From: Myrmaecium sp. VS I D KN 1
Lineage: Eukaryota > Ascomycota > Dothideomycetes > Valsariales > Valsariaceae
Reading direction: 5' to 3'
DNA: 64,000 nucleotides
Assembly (NCBI GenBank): GCA_019775845.1
Contig: JADQAV010000007.1
Location: 310,390-374,389 of the forward strand
Every line of letters begins with the position of its first letter. Position 1 is the first letter of the stretch. The notes under the pieces were generated by a model. The model was not told where the DNA came from, ran no database searches, and worked only from the letters and a program-made list of their open reading frames with translations. Positions 33,812 to 44,700 of the stretch are shown piece after piece. The position numbers and the translations under genes were made by a program.

Positions 33812-35071
33812 AGGCGGCGTACCTCGAAATAGCAAATTTCTGCTATGATCCTCCATGTAGATGCTACCATCTCCGGATTCGAGCCCCTGCGTGTTTATCG
33901 GGGAACATCTCTTTGGGCGAACGTCCCTGAGAAGGACAATTGCCTTGCCCGCGTCCCTCTTTCATTTTCCGACAATCTTCAAACTGTACAGTGGCTTTAG
34001 TATCGCACGGGAGACGTGTGCCAGCGCGAAGACGGATGCACCGGATTAAGTGATACCACACCTTCTATCTATTTTTAAGGGTTGCAGATGAAGCTCTATA
34101 CCATCAGAGACAGAGTGCTCCTGCCTTTGGATTAGACATCGCTGGTCCTTTACAACACCACGAAAATAAACGGATAACGGAGATAATCGTACGTTTCGGC
34201 ACCGACCCGGGATGGAGCTGGATGACTCCCGGTCAAAATGCAACGAAACAAACGGCCATGACCACGGTTGCTTACATGCCATCGGCCCGGACATACTTCT
34301 CTTATTTTTTTTTCTTCTATTGCTTCTTTTCTCACGTTTCTTGGGACGGCTCAACGTGTTGATACCGCGTCATCTGTTTCAGACCCTCTTCTTTTTTGCT
34401 CCGCTATTCCGCCATATTGTTTGCGTACGTCATGCGCAACCGAGCTACACCAAGCATATGGATAGCTACTCTCAGTCGCGCCGTACACCTCTCACACATT
34501 CCCTCTTTTCATTTCCCTCCTGTTCCCTTTCCAGAGCGGCGTTCGGCGAGGCCTTCTGCTCTCCTCAAATTTTCTCTTTTTGCTTAGGATACCATGTACT
34601 GCACTTTTATACCGTGCTTTTTTTCGAGTCTTTTTGTTTGTTTGAGAGAACGTTTGGACATGTTCGGGAGATGAAAGGAGGAGAAAAAGCGACGAAGCCA
34701 GACAACAGCTGTTGTTCGGTGCCGCCCCCGCTCTACAGTGAGATTTTCAAAAAATGCATAGTCCATTTGATATCAACGTCTTCTCCTTTGTCTCCGTCGC
34801 GCCTCCTGTTCCTGTCTGCTGCCTGCAGCGTGAAGACGAAATCTGGTAAACCCGAATCGTGATCGTCATCTATTTCGTCATCTCCAAAATCTTTACTAAC
34901 CAAAAAAGAAGGAGAAAAAGGAGAAGGGGAAAAAATAACAAGCGAGAAAACGCCTCCTTCCCCACGTCCTTTCTAGCTCTCTCGTCTCTATCTCTCTCTC
35001 TCTCTCTACACACCCTCTGCCCTTGCTCTGCTTCGCTTGCTCGTCACACCAACCTTACCTTACGCCTTCTC
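33812..35071. other. convergent 3' intergenic region between the two NMNAT genes
   Basis: 1.26 kb, T-rich on the plus strand (34290-34680), with a CT dinucleotide tract near 34990-35008. No third gene or direct repeat of the flanking genes is visible. Confidence 0.5.
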
Positions 35072-36895
35072 TTACGACTTCTCCCCCGCCGAGCCGACCT
35101 GCTCGGGCGCGGCCCCCGCGCCCTCCTTTCGACCTTCATTGCCGTCGTCGGTGTAGAGGCCGTGTTGCTCGATATATCTACGCCAAGGCCAAACGGGGGA
35201 GGAAGGGTGGAAATCAGCAATGTCGCTCTTACGGAAGCCTCTTAAACAAAGAAAGAAAGAAAGAAGGGGAAGAGCGGCAAGCGCGTCTGGCAGGGAGGGG
35301 AGGATGGGGGCTTACGTGATCACCGGCGGGGGGACGAGGTAGCGGATGCTCATGTCCCGGCGGAGGATTAGACGGATCTTGGTGGAGGAGACTGCCAAAA
35401 AAAAAGGGCGACCCGGGCGAAGGGGGTTAGCGAAGGGGGGTCTGTGTTGGTGAGGGGGGGAAATGGCGGGGGGGCGGGGTGGGATGGAGTGGGGTTTGGG
35501 GAAGGGGAGGGGGGGGGGGGGGAGGCGGTGGTTCGTAAGTCCGGTGGGAAATGAGGGGGGAAAAGGGAAGGATTCTGAAGGAATTGGGGAGGGGGAACTT
35601 TGGATGTTGGCGCGCTACGAAATGTCCGCGTGGTCTTTCGGCGATTTTGTTTTGTTGATTGACGGCGTGAAGATGGATGGGCTTACCGTCGTTTTGGATG
35701 AGTTGGTTGACGACGTAGATGCGGTCTCGCCATCTATCTAGGTTCTGCAGGGCTTCGTCCATGTCGGTGCCGGCGCGTTCGATGATGAAGGCGCCATCTG
35801 TTTGGCGTGGAAAAGGAAGAAATCAGTGATGTGTTTGCAGCAGCACTGGGGAAGATACATTGTCCCATTGATCGCTGGATGGATCGTGTGTGGAGTTGGA
35901 GTCGCGATGGATTACATACATTTGCCGAGGATGTGATCCAGATCGCTGGGATGCCAAACGCCGGGCGTAGAAAAGGTGTGGACGAGGTCGGCGCCGGCAA
36001 GCAGCGACACTTGGACCTTCTTCTCTTCTTTGCCGTCCGGGGTGGTCAGCTTGATCTTTGAAAGTTCGGTGTCGAAGTGCTATCCAGGGTCAGCGAAGGA
36101 TGGGTGAGGAGGGTGAGCGCGCAAGCTGGTACGAACATCAAGGACGCGGGCTGGAACTTGTTGTTAGCGAACACTGATATGCATCCCAGATATTTCTTGG
36201 GGCTTCCTGACCTGTGGGTTGATACTCTTTTTGTAAAGGCTACAGTCATGGTATTTAGTGGTGAGTCGTGGATAATCTCCAAGGCTGGGGGGTTTTTGTG
36301 GAGGCCTACCTCCCATGTATCTACCATGATCCACGACGAGCACTCTTCTACCGCCAACCGGCACATATTGATGCGATGATGCGCGCTGACCAAGCCAGCT
36401 TTTTTATACGCATCATTCACTTGGTTTGGTCAGTAGATGCGGTCTCTCTCAGTGGGAGTCTACCGTGCGACTGACCAGGGGAAAGATAACCGCCGATCAC
36501 CTCATACTCGCTGGGAGGGAGTTCAGCAAGGCGCGATAAAACAGGCCAAGGCCACTTACGTGTTGAACTTGGTATAGTCCGCAGCTGCCTCGAACATGCG
36601 TAGGTGCAGATAGGTCAGAGGGCTAAAGGAGCCTTGGAAATGTCAGGATATGGGATGGCGCATGTAGGATGCAAAGAAAGCAGCTTTTACCGCATGATAC
36701 CAGGACGAGAGGGGTCTATAGGGGATTCACACTCGTCAACAACTATGTACAGTATCATGAATTGTCCGCAAGAGGCCAAGCGACGGCAGCTGAAGTGGTA
36801 TGGAAAGTGGGTTCACATACCCTTTTGGGGTTCTTCAGAGTGGTTCTTAAGCGGTTGGTGGGGAAGGTGTAGTTTTCCGGATCCTGCGCAGACAT
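35072..36895 (-). CDS. nicotinamide mononucleotide adenylyltransferase, paralogue 2 (ten introns, intact)
   Basis: Eleven exons, read on the minus strand: 36895-36821, 36715-36691, 36632-36560, 36510-36476, 36419-36310, 36239-36212, 36150-36137, 36079-35920, 35797-35687, 35391-35316, 35177-35072. Every phase agrees and the total is 813 nt: 270 residues. It starts [16 protein letters not shown] and carries [18 protein letters not shown] (~33-50), [52 protein letters not shown] and [18 protein letters not shown] (~212-229). The core motifs match the usual fungal consensus better than those of paralogue 1, and the Ser/Pro leader is missing. The protein is complete, so the fragmented open frames reflect introns and not decay. 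Exons 2, 6 and 7 are only 25, 28 and 14 nt. Intron 7 uses a GTTCGT donor. Confidence 0.88.
35178..35315 (-). other. NMNAT-2 intron 10
   Basis: 138 nt, donor GTAAGC and acceptor GGCGTAG, phase 2. It contains a TTTC-repeat tract (TTCTTTCTTTCTTTC on the minus strand). Confidence 0.8.
35392..35686 (-). other. NMNAT-2 intron 9 with G/C homopolymer runs
   Basis: 295 nt, donor GTAAGC, acceptor TTTTTGGCAG, phase 1. It is C-rich on the coding strand, with an uninterrupted run of 14 G on the plus strand (35509-35522) and several shorter runs. Confidence 0.8.
35509..35522 (+). repeat. poly-G run
   Basis: 14 consecutive G on the plus strand inside NMNAT-2 intron 9, flanked by more G-rich sequence. This is a likely place for length errors and a possible G-quadruplex. 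Confidence 0.9.
35798..35919 (-). other. NMNAT-2 intron 8
   Basis: 122 nt, donor GTATGT and acceptor CCAAACAG, phase 1, joining ILGK to [10 protein letters not shown]. Confidence 0.85.
36080..36309 (-). other. NMNAT-2 introns 5-7 around two micro-exons
   Basis: Intron 5 is 36309-36240 (70 nt), exon 6 is 28 nt, intron 6 is 36211-36151 (61 nt), exon 7 is 14 nt, and intron 7 is 36136-36080 (57 nt, donor GTTCGT). The joined product reads [23 protein letters not shown], which aligns residue for residue with [22 protein letters not shown] of paralogue 1. Confidence 0.83.
36420..36820 (-). other. NMNAT-2 introns 1-4
   Basis: Intron 1 is 36820-36716 (105 nt), intron 2 36690-36633 (58 nt), intron 3 36559-36511 (49 nt), intron 4 36475-36420 (56 nt). 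Exons 2 (25 nt), 3 (73 nt) and 4 (35 nt) lie between them. Donors are GTATGT, GTAAAA, GTAAGT and GTCAGT. Confidence 0.85.
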
Positions 36896-37548
36896 TATGA
36901 CATGAAGGGAAGAAGGAGGAGGGAAAGTAGAAATGGATAATCTCGTTCAAGCGACGTCTGAAAGGATATCTGGTAGGTGATGTTCAGGTGCAAAGGTGGT
37001 GAACGATGTGAGTGAGGCTGGGGAGGGACGATCGCAGGGTCCAATGTGAGATTGGTCGGGATTCCTCAGGTTTAGCGGGTGCCGGCTCCTCGTCCTCTAG
37101 AAGGTGCTCGCGATGACGTCTTATCGCTGTGGCGTTGCATCCACTGGTGGCAGTCTGCAGCCTTCAGCCTCGGCCGCGGCCACTGGCAGCTCATGATAAG
37201 CCTCTAAAGAAACTGATAAACAACTTGAGCGGATACTAGTATATACTGTAAGTACGAACCGTATTTGCATACTGTACAGTATATATACACAATCAAAGGC
37301 TTATACCATACACACATTCTTTCATCGTCATCATGAAGTATTTAGTAAGGTAAGCTATCTATAACTACTAATCTTCTACGCCTCATCCTCGCCTCCTTGG
37401 GTGAGGGCAATTGATGTCATGCTCTTCACTGGCAGTCAATCATCCGTATCTCTGGCATAAATCTTTGATGTCGTCAAGCATCCTTGACAGTACCCTAGGT
37501 CAGCGACCGCGCCAACGGCGAATTTGATGGAATGATCAACTAATGCAC
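36896..37548. promoter_or_regulatory. NMNAT-2 upstream region / 3' flank of the fructosamine-kinase gene
   Basis: About 650 bp. It contains a perfect 14-bp palindrome, ATACTGTACAGTAT (37269-37282), in an AT-rich stretch (37230-37380). No gene was recognised. Confidence 0.45.
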
Positions 37549-38653
37549 TTACTGTTTCCTGAGCTTCTTGTCGGTCGGGAAGAGGGCAGACACATGCGTG
37601 TTGAATCTCCTATCCGCTTCGTCAGCTTGGTCTCCGCATCCCAGAACCATGGCAACAATCAGGACTGGCTCACAGTTTATACAGGTCCAGCCGGCCGTCG
37701 TAGTCTTCCTCAGGCTCGGATTTGGGCATGTAAGCATGATAGGCATCCAAGTAATCCGGACCAAAGCGATTGCAAGCCGGTCGCCATTGTCCGAACTCGT
37801 ACTCGTTATGGGCGTAGAAGCAGCACGCATCGAACACCAGAGGCTTGCCTGACCTTGCGTCGACGCCGGCATTGGCATGCCACAGATCCCCATGAACGAG
37901 GCATGGCCGTACTGACCGACCATCACTCTCGAGCGGACGGAGTAGGCGAGGGATGACCTTGTCGAACAGTACCGGGAGCATCATTTCAATGGCCGGATTG
38001 TATCCGTTGGCTTCAGATTCCAATTTGAGAGCATACCGCAAGCTTTTAGTGAAGTACACCTCCCAACTGTCTTCCCAGTCGTTCAGCTGAGGCAAATTAC
38101 CATTGAACGTGCTGGTATGGAAACCAAACTTGCCATTGGGAGACCTGCTGTTCCCGTGAAGCGCTGCCAGCAAGGCACCGAACTCACCCGGCCGTGGCAT
38201 CTCTTCCTTCATCTCTCGGAACTCAGAGATCAAGAAATGTGCATCTGGCACCGTCTCGTACGAACCCCAGCCGATCGGCTTCGGCACGAAGTCTGGTAGC
38301 ACATCATGAATCGCTCTTAAAGACTCAAATTCCCCTTGCACTATGTTCTTTCCTCGCTCTTGCCGCAACACTTTGACAAAAAACGCTGTCCTGGTCTCAT
38401 CGGATAGTTCGACATCCAGGCGGCTCGTTTGGGCAAAGAAGCTCACTCCGTGGTCCCTAATCGATATCACTCGACAGCCTTGCGGTAACACTGTGTGCGC
38501 GTGAATACGAGAAATACTTCAACCTTTTGACGTCTCGTCTCGTAGAGCCAACGTACCTGCGGCAAGCCCAGGATCAATCGTTGAATCTTCTTCCTTCGAG
38601 TCGAGACTTTCTGGAGCATCCTCAGAAGCAGTACTTTCTAGCATTTTATGCAT
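37549..38653 (-). CDS. fructosamine/ketosamine-3-kinase family protein
   Basis: Three exons (38653-38557, 38490-37674, 37609-37549) give 324 residues, typical for the family. The protein begins MHKMLESTASEDAPES, and a second Met three codons on is an equally good start. It then reads VLPQGCRVISIRDHGVSFFA and continues as a protein-kinase-like fold: FFVKVL with the ATP-binding Lys (~76), PIGWGSYETVPDAHFL, LAALHGNSRSPNGKFGFH, VHGDLWHANAG with the catalytic Asp (~231) and LVFDACCFYAHNEYEFG for the metal site. The short last exon adds RFNTHVSALFP, which is conserved. These cytosolic kinases phosphorylate the sugar of glycated lysines so that it falls off (deglycation); in fungi the physiological substrate is less certain. 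Confidence 0.9.
37610..37673 (-). other. fructosamine-kinase gene intron 2
   Basis: 64 nt, donor GTGAGC and acceptor GGATAG, phase 2, joining LDLYK|L to RFNTHVSALFP. Confidence 0.85.
38491..38556 (-). other. fructosamine-kinase gene intron 1
   Basis: 66 nt, donor GTACGT and acceptor CACACAG, phase 1. Confidence 0.83.
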
Positions 38654-39174
38654 GGGATGATCACTGGCCCTGTCGTTGAGATGGAGATCCTGGATGTCGA
38701 AAGTTCAATCTTCGCTCTGCCGCAGACTATCCTCAGCAGCCGAGCTCAGCCTTCCGAGGCGCTTAAGCTTAATAATGAGTGGTCACAACATCGTTGCCCA
38801 TAATATACTACTCTATAGCCAAGAGTCGTGTACTTCGCCGAAAAAAGAGCTTTTAGCAATATGGCTACTCGAATTAGATGAACATGTTACAGTCACAATC
38901 TAGGTACCTGGCAAAAGAAACTCCTCGAGAGATTTACATTACATCAATGCCGAGGTGATCTACGTCTTATCCGGGCTTGGTCCCTGGCGACAGGTTTCAG
39001 CGCTTGCAACCTGGGCGGCTAACCGCAACGGGAAAAGAAACAACAACGCCGCCAGAGCAGCTTCTGGCTACCTTCAATCCAATTCTCCCCTCCGCCGACC
39101 GTTGCATTCCGCAAGCCCGCATTCCCCGGGGATTTCCACTCGTTACCGTGTTCTAGCCCTGCGCCAGCACTCCA
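38654..39174. promoter_or_regulatory. divergent promoter between the fructosamine-kinase gene (-) and exgD (+)
   Basis: 521 bp between start codons, with an AT-rich segment at 38765-38945. It is the only space available for both promoters. No specific site is claimed. Confidence 0.5.
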
Positions 39175-41710
39175 ATGCCACGGGAAGCACCTCGTCCCGA
39201 CTACAACTCCGACCACGACCATTACCGTTACGAACGCAGACGGGAGCGATACAGTAGTCGAGACGCAGACGGGTCCCGAGAGAGGATTAGAAACCGAGAT
39301 CCGGACCGGCAACGGCGCCGCAAAGGTCATCGAGCCACTGATAGCAATGGCGAACCTCTTCCGGGATATGGCAACCGTGAATCAAAAAGCCCTACCCCGC
39401 ACAAGGAGCGCCGTGAGCGGCGTCACTCCCGCGGACAGGGCTCGAGGAGCAGGAATCCTAATCCGCTCTCTACCGATGCCTTAGCCTCGCTTGATAAGCG
39501 CAACTCGAAGCAGGGCTGGAGAAATTACGATCATGAATATGTTAAGAAGGTCAGGAAAGAGGAGGAGAAGCTTGAAAGGCAAAGGATAAGGGAGGAAAAA
39601 ATGGAGAAAGCGAGAGCTTTAGAAGCGGAGAGGGAATCCAAGAGGCAATATGAAAGTGATCGAGAACTGGAGAGGGAGAAGGTGCGAAGGGCAAAGGCTG
39701 CCGTGTTTGAGGAGCAGCAGCGGAGAAGCTACACCGATGACGAGACGGACGAGCGGTTCAGGGGCAGGTATTTGAGCGAGGAGAGGAGAGAGCATCACAG
39801 CGCTGAAGAAGGGAGAGAGAGGAGGCGGAGGAGAGAACGGCGGGGTTTAGAGCGGGATATGGTATACGATCCCCCGACGAGGAAGAATAAAAGCAGGGTT
39901 GTCAGCGGTCCTCTTCTGGAAGAGGGAGGGAATGATCCGGATTATGAGTTCTACGACCAGATGCCCGAGAAGCGCGGAGGTGCGGGCACCGAACTGCTTG
40001 AGTCGGAGGAAGAGGAACGTAAACGGAAGAAACGGAAGAAACTATGTAAGATCTGATCTACTTATTTTCTTCTTGAGACTGCAGAATCTGACTGGATTAC
40101 CAGGGATCATTGGAGGGGTCATCGTTGTTCTCCTTGCAATCATTATCCCGGTAGCAGTTGTTGTGTCCAACAAGGACAAGTCATCCAGCGACGACGTGGA
40201 CTCCGCTGCACAGGACGACTCGAAGCCGTCTAATAGCAATCTCAAGAACATCTCGGAAGATGACATACCTGCGGCCGCGCAGGGCACGATCCTGGACCCG
40301 TTTACATGGTACGACACGGAAGACTTCAATGTTACCTACACGAACGAGACTGTCGGCGGGCTCCCCATCATGGGGCTCAACTCCACTTGGGACGACAGCG
40401 TACGGGCCAACGACAATGTCCCACCTCTGAACGAGACTTGGGAGTATGGGACGATGCCGATCCGAGGGATGTGTTTGGGGGGCTGGCTTAACTTGGAACC
40501 CTGGATCACGCCCTCTTTTTTCGATCAATACACGACCAGCGAAGGCATAATTGACGAATGGACGCTGACGAAGACTCTCGGCTCGAAAGCCGCGTCCACC
40601 CTGGAGAAGCATTACTCGGAATTCGTTACTCGAGAAACCTTCGAAGAGATTCGAGCAGCTGGGTTCGATCACGTACGGCTGTCCTTCAACTACTGGGCCG
40701 TGACTACGTACGATGGGGACCCTTACGTACCCAAGATCTCGTGGCGATACCTTCTCCGGGGCATCGAATGGGCACGTCAAAACGGCCTGAGAGTCAATCT
40801 CGACTTGCACGGAGTGCCCGGCAGTCAGAACGGCTGGAACCATAGTGGCCGACAAGGAGTGATCGGTTTCCTGAACGGCACAGATGGCGATCTCAACGCA
40901 CAACGCACCCTCGATATTCACAACCAGTTATCTCAGTTCTTCGCGCAGCCGCGCTACAAGAATGTCGTCACCATGTACGGCCTCATGAATGAGCCGCGCA
41001 TGGTGGATCTCAACACCGACAGCGTGATCGAATGGTATAACAAAGCGATCCCGCTGATCCAGGGAAACAACATCACCGCCATCATCGTCTTCGGCGACGG
41101 CTTTATGGGGCTGGACAACTGGCAAGGGAAGCTCCAGAACTACACGAACCTGGTCCTCGACGTGCACCAGTACGTCGTCTTCAACGTCGATCAGCTCGTG
41201 CTGGGCCACGCGGACAAGGTCAACTTCGCCTGCGCGGCCTGGACGTCCCAGACGGTCCGCAGCAGCAACAACTCGACGGGCTTCGGCCCCACGCTGACGG
41301 GGGAGTGGAGCCAGGCGGACACGGACTGCGCGCACAACCTCAACAACGTCGGCGTGGGCACGCGGTGGGAGGGCACGTACGACACGGGCAACTCGAGCAC
41401 CTCCGTCCTCGACCCGACCTGCCCGACCAAGGACAGCGCGTGCGAGTGCGACGACGCGAACGCGGACCCGAGCGCGTACAGCGACGCTTACAAGCAGTTC
41501 CTCTACCAGTTCGCCCTCGCGCAGATGGAGAGCTTCGAGAAGGGCTGGGGCTGGTTCTACTGGACCTGGGTGACGGAGTCGGCGCCCCAGTGGAGCTGGA
41601 AGACGGGCATGGCCGCCGGCATCCTGCCCTCCAAGGCCTACGATCGGGACTGGAAGTGCGCGGATGGCATCACGAATTTCACGACGGCTGGCTTGTCGGA
41701 GGAATACTGA
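39175..41710 (+). CDS. exgD: ExgD, membrane-anchored exo-1,3-beta-glucanase (GH5)
   Basis: Two exons (39175-40045 and 40104-41710) give 825 residues. The first 290 residues are a very charged cytoplasmic tail (Arg/Glu/Lys-rich, e.g. RKEEEKLERQRIREEKME, probably coiled coil), ending in a basic cluster before one membrane anchor (about 291-312, WIIGGVIVVLLAIIIPVAVV). The extracellular part has many Asn-X-Ser/Thr sites and the GH5 fold: GMCLGGWLNLEPWITPSFF, FDHVRLSFNYW, LHGVPGSQNGWNHSG, the acid/base Glu587 in GLMNEP and the nucleophile Glu691 in LTGEWSQAD. The enzyme releases glucose from 1,3-beta-glucan at the cell surface and remodels the wall. Acceptor 40103 was chosen because it alone restores the phase. 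The last third of the gene is much richer in G+C at third positions. Confidence 0.95.
40046..40103 (+). other. exgD intron
   Basis: 58 nt, donor GTAAGA and acceptor ATTACCAG, phase 1, splitting the Trp codon T|GG at the start of the membrane anchor. The stronger-looking CTGCAG at 40080-40085 is out of phase. Confidence 0.88.
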
Positions 41711-44700
41711 GGCCATGTGGGATGGGAAAACGGAAGTAACGCGTTTTGCGCCGTCACGTTTGGTCTTGGTGTATCCCCCCCGAACCTTTTGTTCTTGGAT
41801 ATGACATGTTTGTTTGAATCGAGCGTCATTCCTATCCTGCGTATATCCCTTGATTTCCAATGTCCGTTTCATTTCTTTGTTCTCATGATGTTGATGGAAG
41901 CGATGAGATTTCGGTTATTGTTTCTCATTTCAATATATAGAGTTTGGATATGTATAACTGTATATAGCAAGGTTGGTACACGTATCTTTATTAGAGAGCG
42001 AAATATACACACAGATAATGGCATTAGACAAGGACAGAGATGGTCAAAAAGTAAAAAGCGGGTTTCCTCGCGCAGAGAGTTCAATTTGCCATTATACGAC
42101 CGACACGAAAGCAAGGCAGGCCGGAAGGAAGGAAGGAAGCAGATTCTCGAAGCTCTCGTCCCTCCCGAGCGGAACACGCAGCGCATGGCCCCTTTCCCAT
42201 CCATCCATCCATCGTCACCCTCAGGAGGATCCCGAGCGCTCATCAGCGTTACTCCATCGATGCTATCCTACCTCGAGGAAACCCTTCCGCCACCGGCTCA
42301 GCAATCGCTGCTGCTCAGAAGAGAGAACAGGGCTTCTGCCGGATGGACCGTGATTTGATACTTTCTCACCTTCTAGCGAATAAGGGGTAGTGAAATATGA
42401 GATAACAGGATGTCTTATGCTTCAGATAACCCTGAGAGAGACAAAGAACGAGAAGAGCGCGAACGGAGAGAGGACGGGAGAGTGGATGGATGTTAGAGAG
42501 CGAGTTGATTTGGAATTTCTTGATTTGGAGTATTTGGATGAGAAAGGTACTGGTGTTTGAGGAGGAAAAACGAGGGGGGTTGACGATTGGAAGATGAATA
42601 AGAGATAGAGGGGAAATAGTAGGCGACATTTGAGGAATCTGTTCACCTACATACATACACCCCTTGCATTCCCTTCCACCACGTCCGTTGTCCGTCTCAG
42701 TCATCAACTAAATTGCCACGGGCCCCCGTCGTTTCTCCACCTCTTCAACGCGATGATGGAGGAAAAGGGGGTGAGGGCGCAACGGTGATAACAAGGGGGA
42801 TCCCAGTATGACGCAGTAGAACGAACGGATACTAGAGGTGCGTATAACGAGAAAGGGCATTTGGAATGCCCTTGTGGAGGATCTGCCCGTCGCAGCGGAT
42901 GATCGTAAATAAGAACTAGTGGACATGCGGAAGCTGATACAGAAATAGGATATGAGCATTCCCGCATCCGGAAGCCAGATGGCCGAATCCATCTATGTTT
43001 CAGCTGGATGATTTCCCGGAAGGCCCGGAAGGGAAATGGGATTGCCCAGATACGGATGTAGGTGTGCGGAAGACACCAGACGGTATGTAACTTCATGCAC
43101 CTCGTACATATGTATACATATACAAGAGCCGTCCATTGGACATGCCTGAGTTGGAAACATGTTAATACTTACAATATTTACTTCCATCTGAGGAGACGGA
43201 ACAGCTTATTCTTCCCAACAAAGGGCAGTGAACCATCCTGGTACCGCGTCCTCGATCGCAACGTGGGGGGGCATTGGGGGGGGAAGGCGCAGCGGCACGA
43301 AAAGGCTTCTCGTCAGCCCCGTAATCCCGCCCCCGCCATCCGCCGCGGCCCCGCCGAAAAAAATCAACGTAAGCAAATCACGAGAAGGAAAGAGGGGAAG
43401 AAGAGAGGGAAGGATGATCGACCGGCGGTACGACGCCCCCCGTCCGTTCACCGTCCCGGAGCCGCCCGCACCCGTCCGAGACCCGTGGCGTATGCGCCTG
43501 AGGGCGGGCGGGTGGGGTGGAGGGGAGGGGAGGAAGCTGCACGGTTGCGGCGTGGGGATGGAGGGGGCGCTGAGGTCAGCCTCTCCGAACCTTTGTGTGG
43601 TTCGTGAGGTGTGGGGGAGGATGAGGTGAGCGGTGGGAAAGGGAACGTGACGTGAATGCTGGGGTTGAAATCCGTAAATATACGAGGGCAGCGGCAGGAC
43701 TCGATGAAGCAGCTGGTGAGGACGATGGACAGTGTAATGGTTGAGCGAAGCGTAAGCTGGTGGTAAGCATGTGCGTTGCGACTGGATTTGTCGGTGAACG
43801 AGAAGACACACATACAGGGCTGAGACGTCAAGGAACGCATGTGGAGATGGAACCCCTCGAGGGGTCGATACGTATCGTCCTGTAGCTTTCCTCGCCATGG
43901 AGGGAGCCATGTTTGGGGTTTTGGCAAGGTCTTCCCCCTCCATGAGCGGAAGTGTGCTTCTACCAGGCGCCTCGGCGATGAGTTGGCAGACCGGGTCTCG
44001 ATGCAACGAGGCACGTGGATGGAAAAAGGAAAAAAAATGAACCGGGTAAACATGAACGGGCTTCTAGAATATCTCGACGGTTTTCCTCGATAAGACGAAA
44101 TCTAACAGGGGCGTGTGGGTGTGCGTATGTAAATGTGGGTGTGCAGGTCACATCCGATGAATCGAGGGCGGCTGGCTCGTGGTCGGCGGCCGGTACGCGG
44201 TACTTGAAGGTCCCGCGCGCTTGTGCGAGGCTCGCACTGCTGCTGCTGCTGCGTGCAGGCGCGTGGTAGACATGCAGAATCGATGACGGGCGCGAACCCT
44301 CGGAGAGCTTGGAAAGGGGGGAGGGAAGATCAGCGCGCGTCGACGCAAAGACAACGACAGGATGGCGAATGCCAGGTTTGAGCGATCCTCGAGGTTTAAG
44401 ACACGGTGAGCTGGTCGCTGTTGGATTTGCAGCAGGCAGCGCGCGCTGTGCGACCGAGCCAACAGCCTTTCAATCTGCCCCCGGGGTACATCGAGATGCG
44501 ACCGGGAAACGGTTGGGGGCGGATCGCCAACGCAGCAACGGGTGGCGTAGGGGGGGAAATCTGTACGGTTATTGATCTGGTGGTCATCTGCTCCGCTCCG
44601 CCTGCCCTGCCCTGCGGAGCAATTCAGCCTTTTTCCCCTCGAGGGCAGTAAGTTCTGTCGCCATCCCAGCGCGGAGTTGGACACGTAGGCCGGCCGCTGT

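Noticed and set aside
35072-36895. Degenerate NMNAT pseudogene
   Set aside because: The broken-up similarity first looked like decay, but every gap has GT-AG ends, all ten phases agree and the protein closes at 270 residues with its motifs.
37269-37282. 14-bp palindrome ATACTGTACAGTAT as an operator
   Set aside because: It lies in AT-rich DNA where such palindromes arise easily; there is no second copy at a promoter.
40928-41872. 314-residue frame antisense to exgD
   Set aside because: It mirrors the GC-rich third codon positions of exgD; its Arg/Val/Ala-rich product has no domain.
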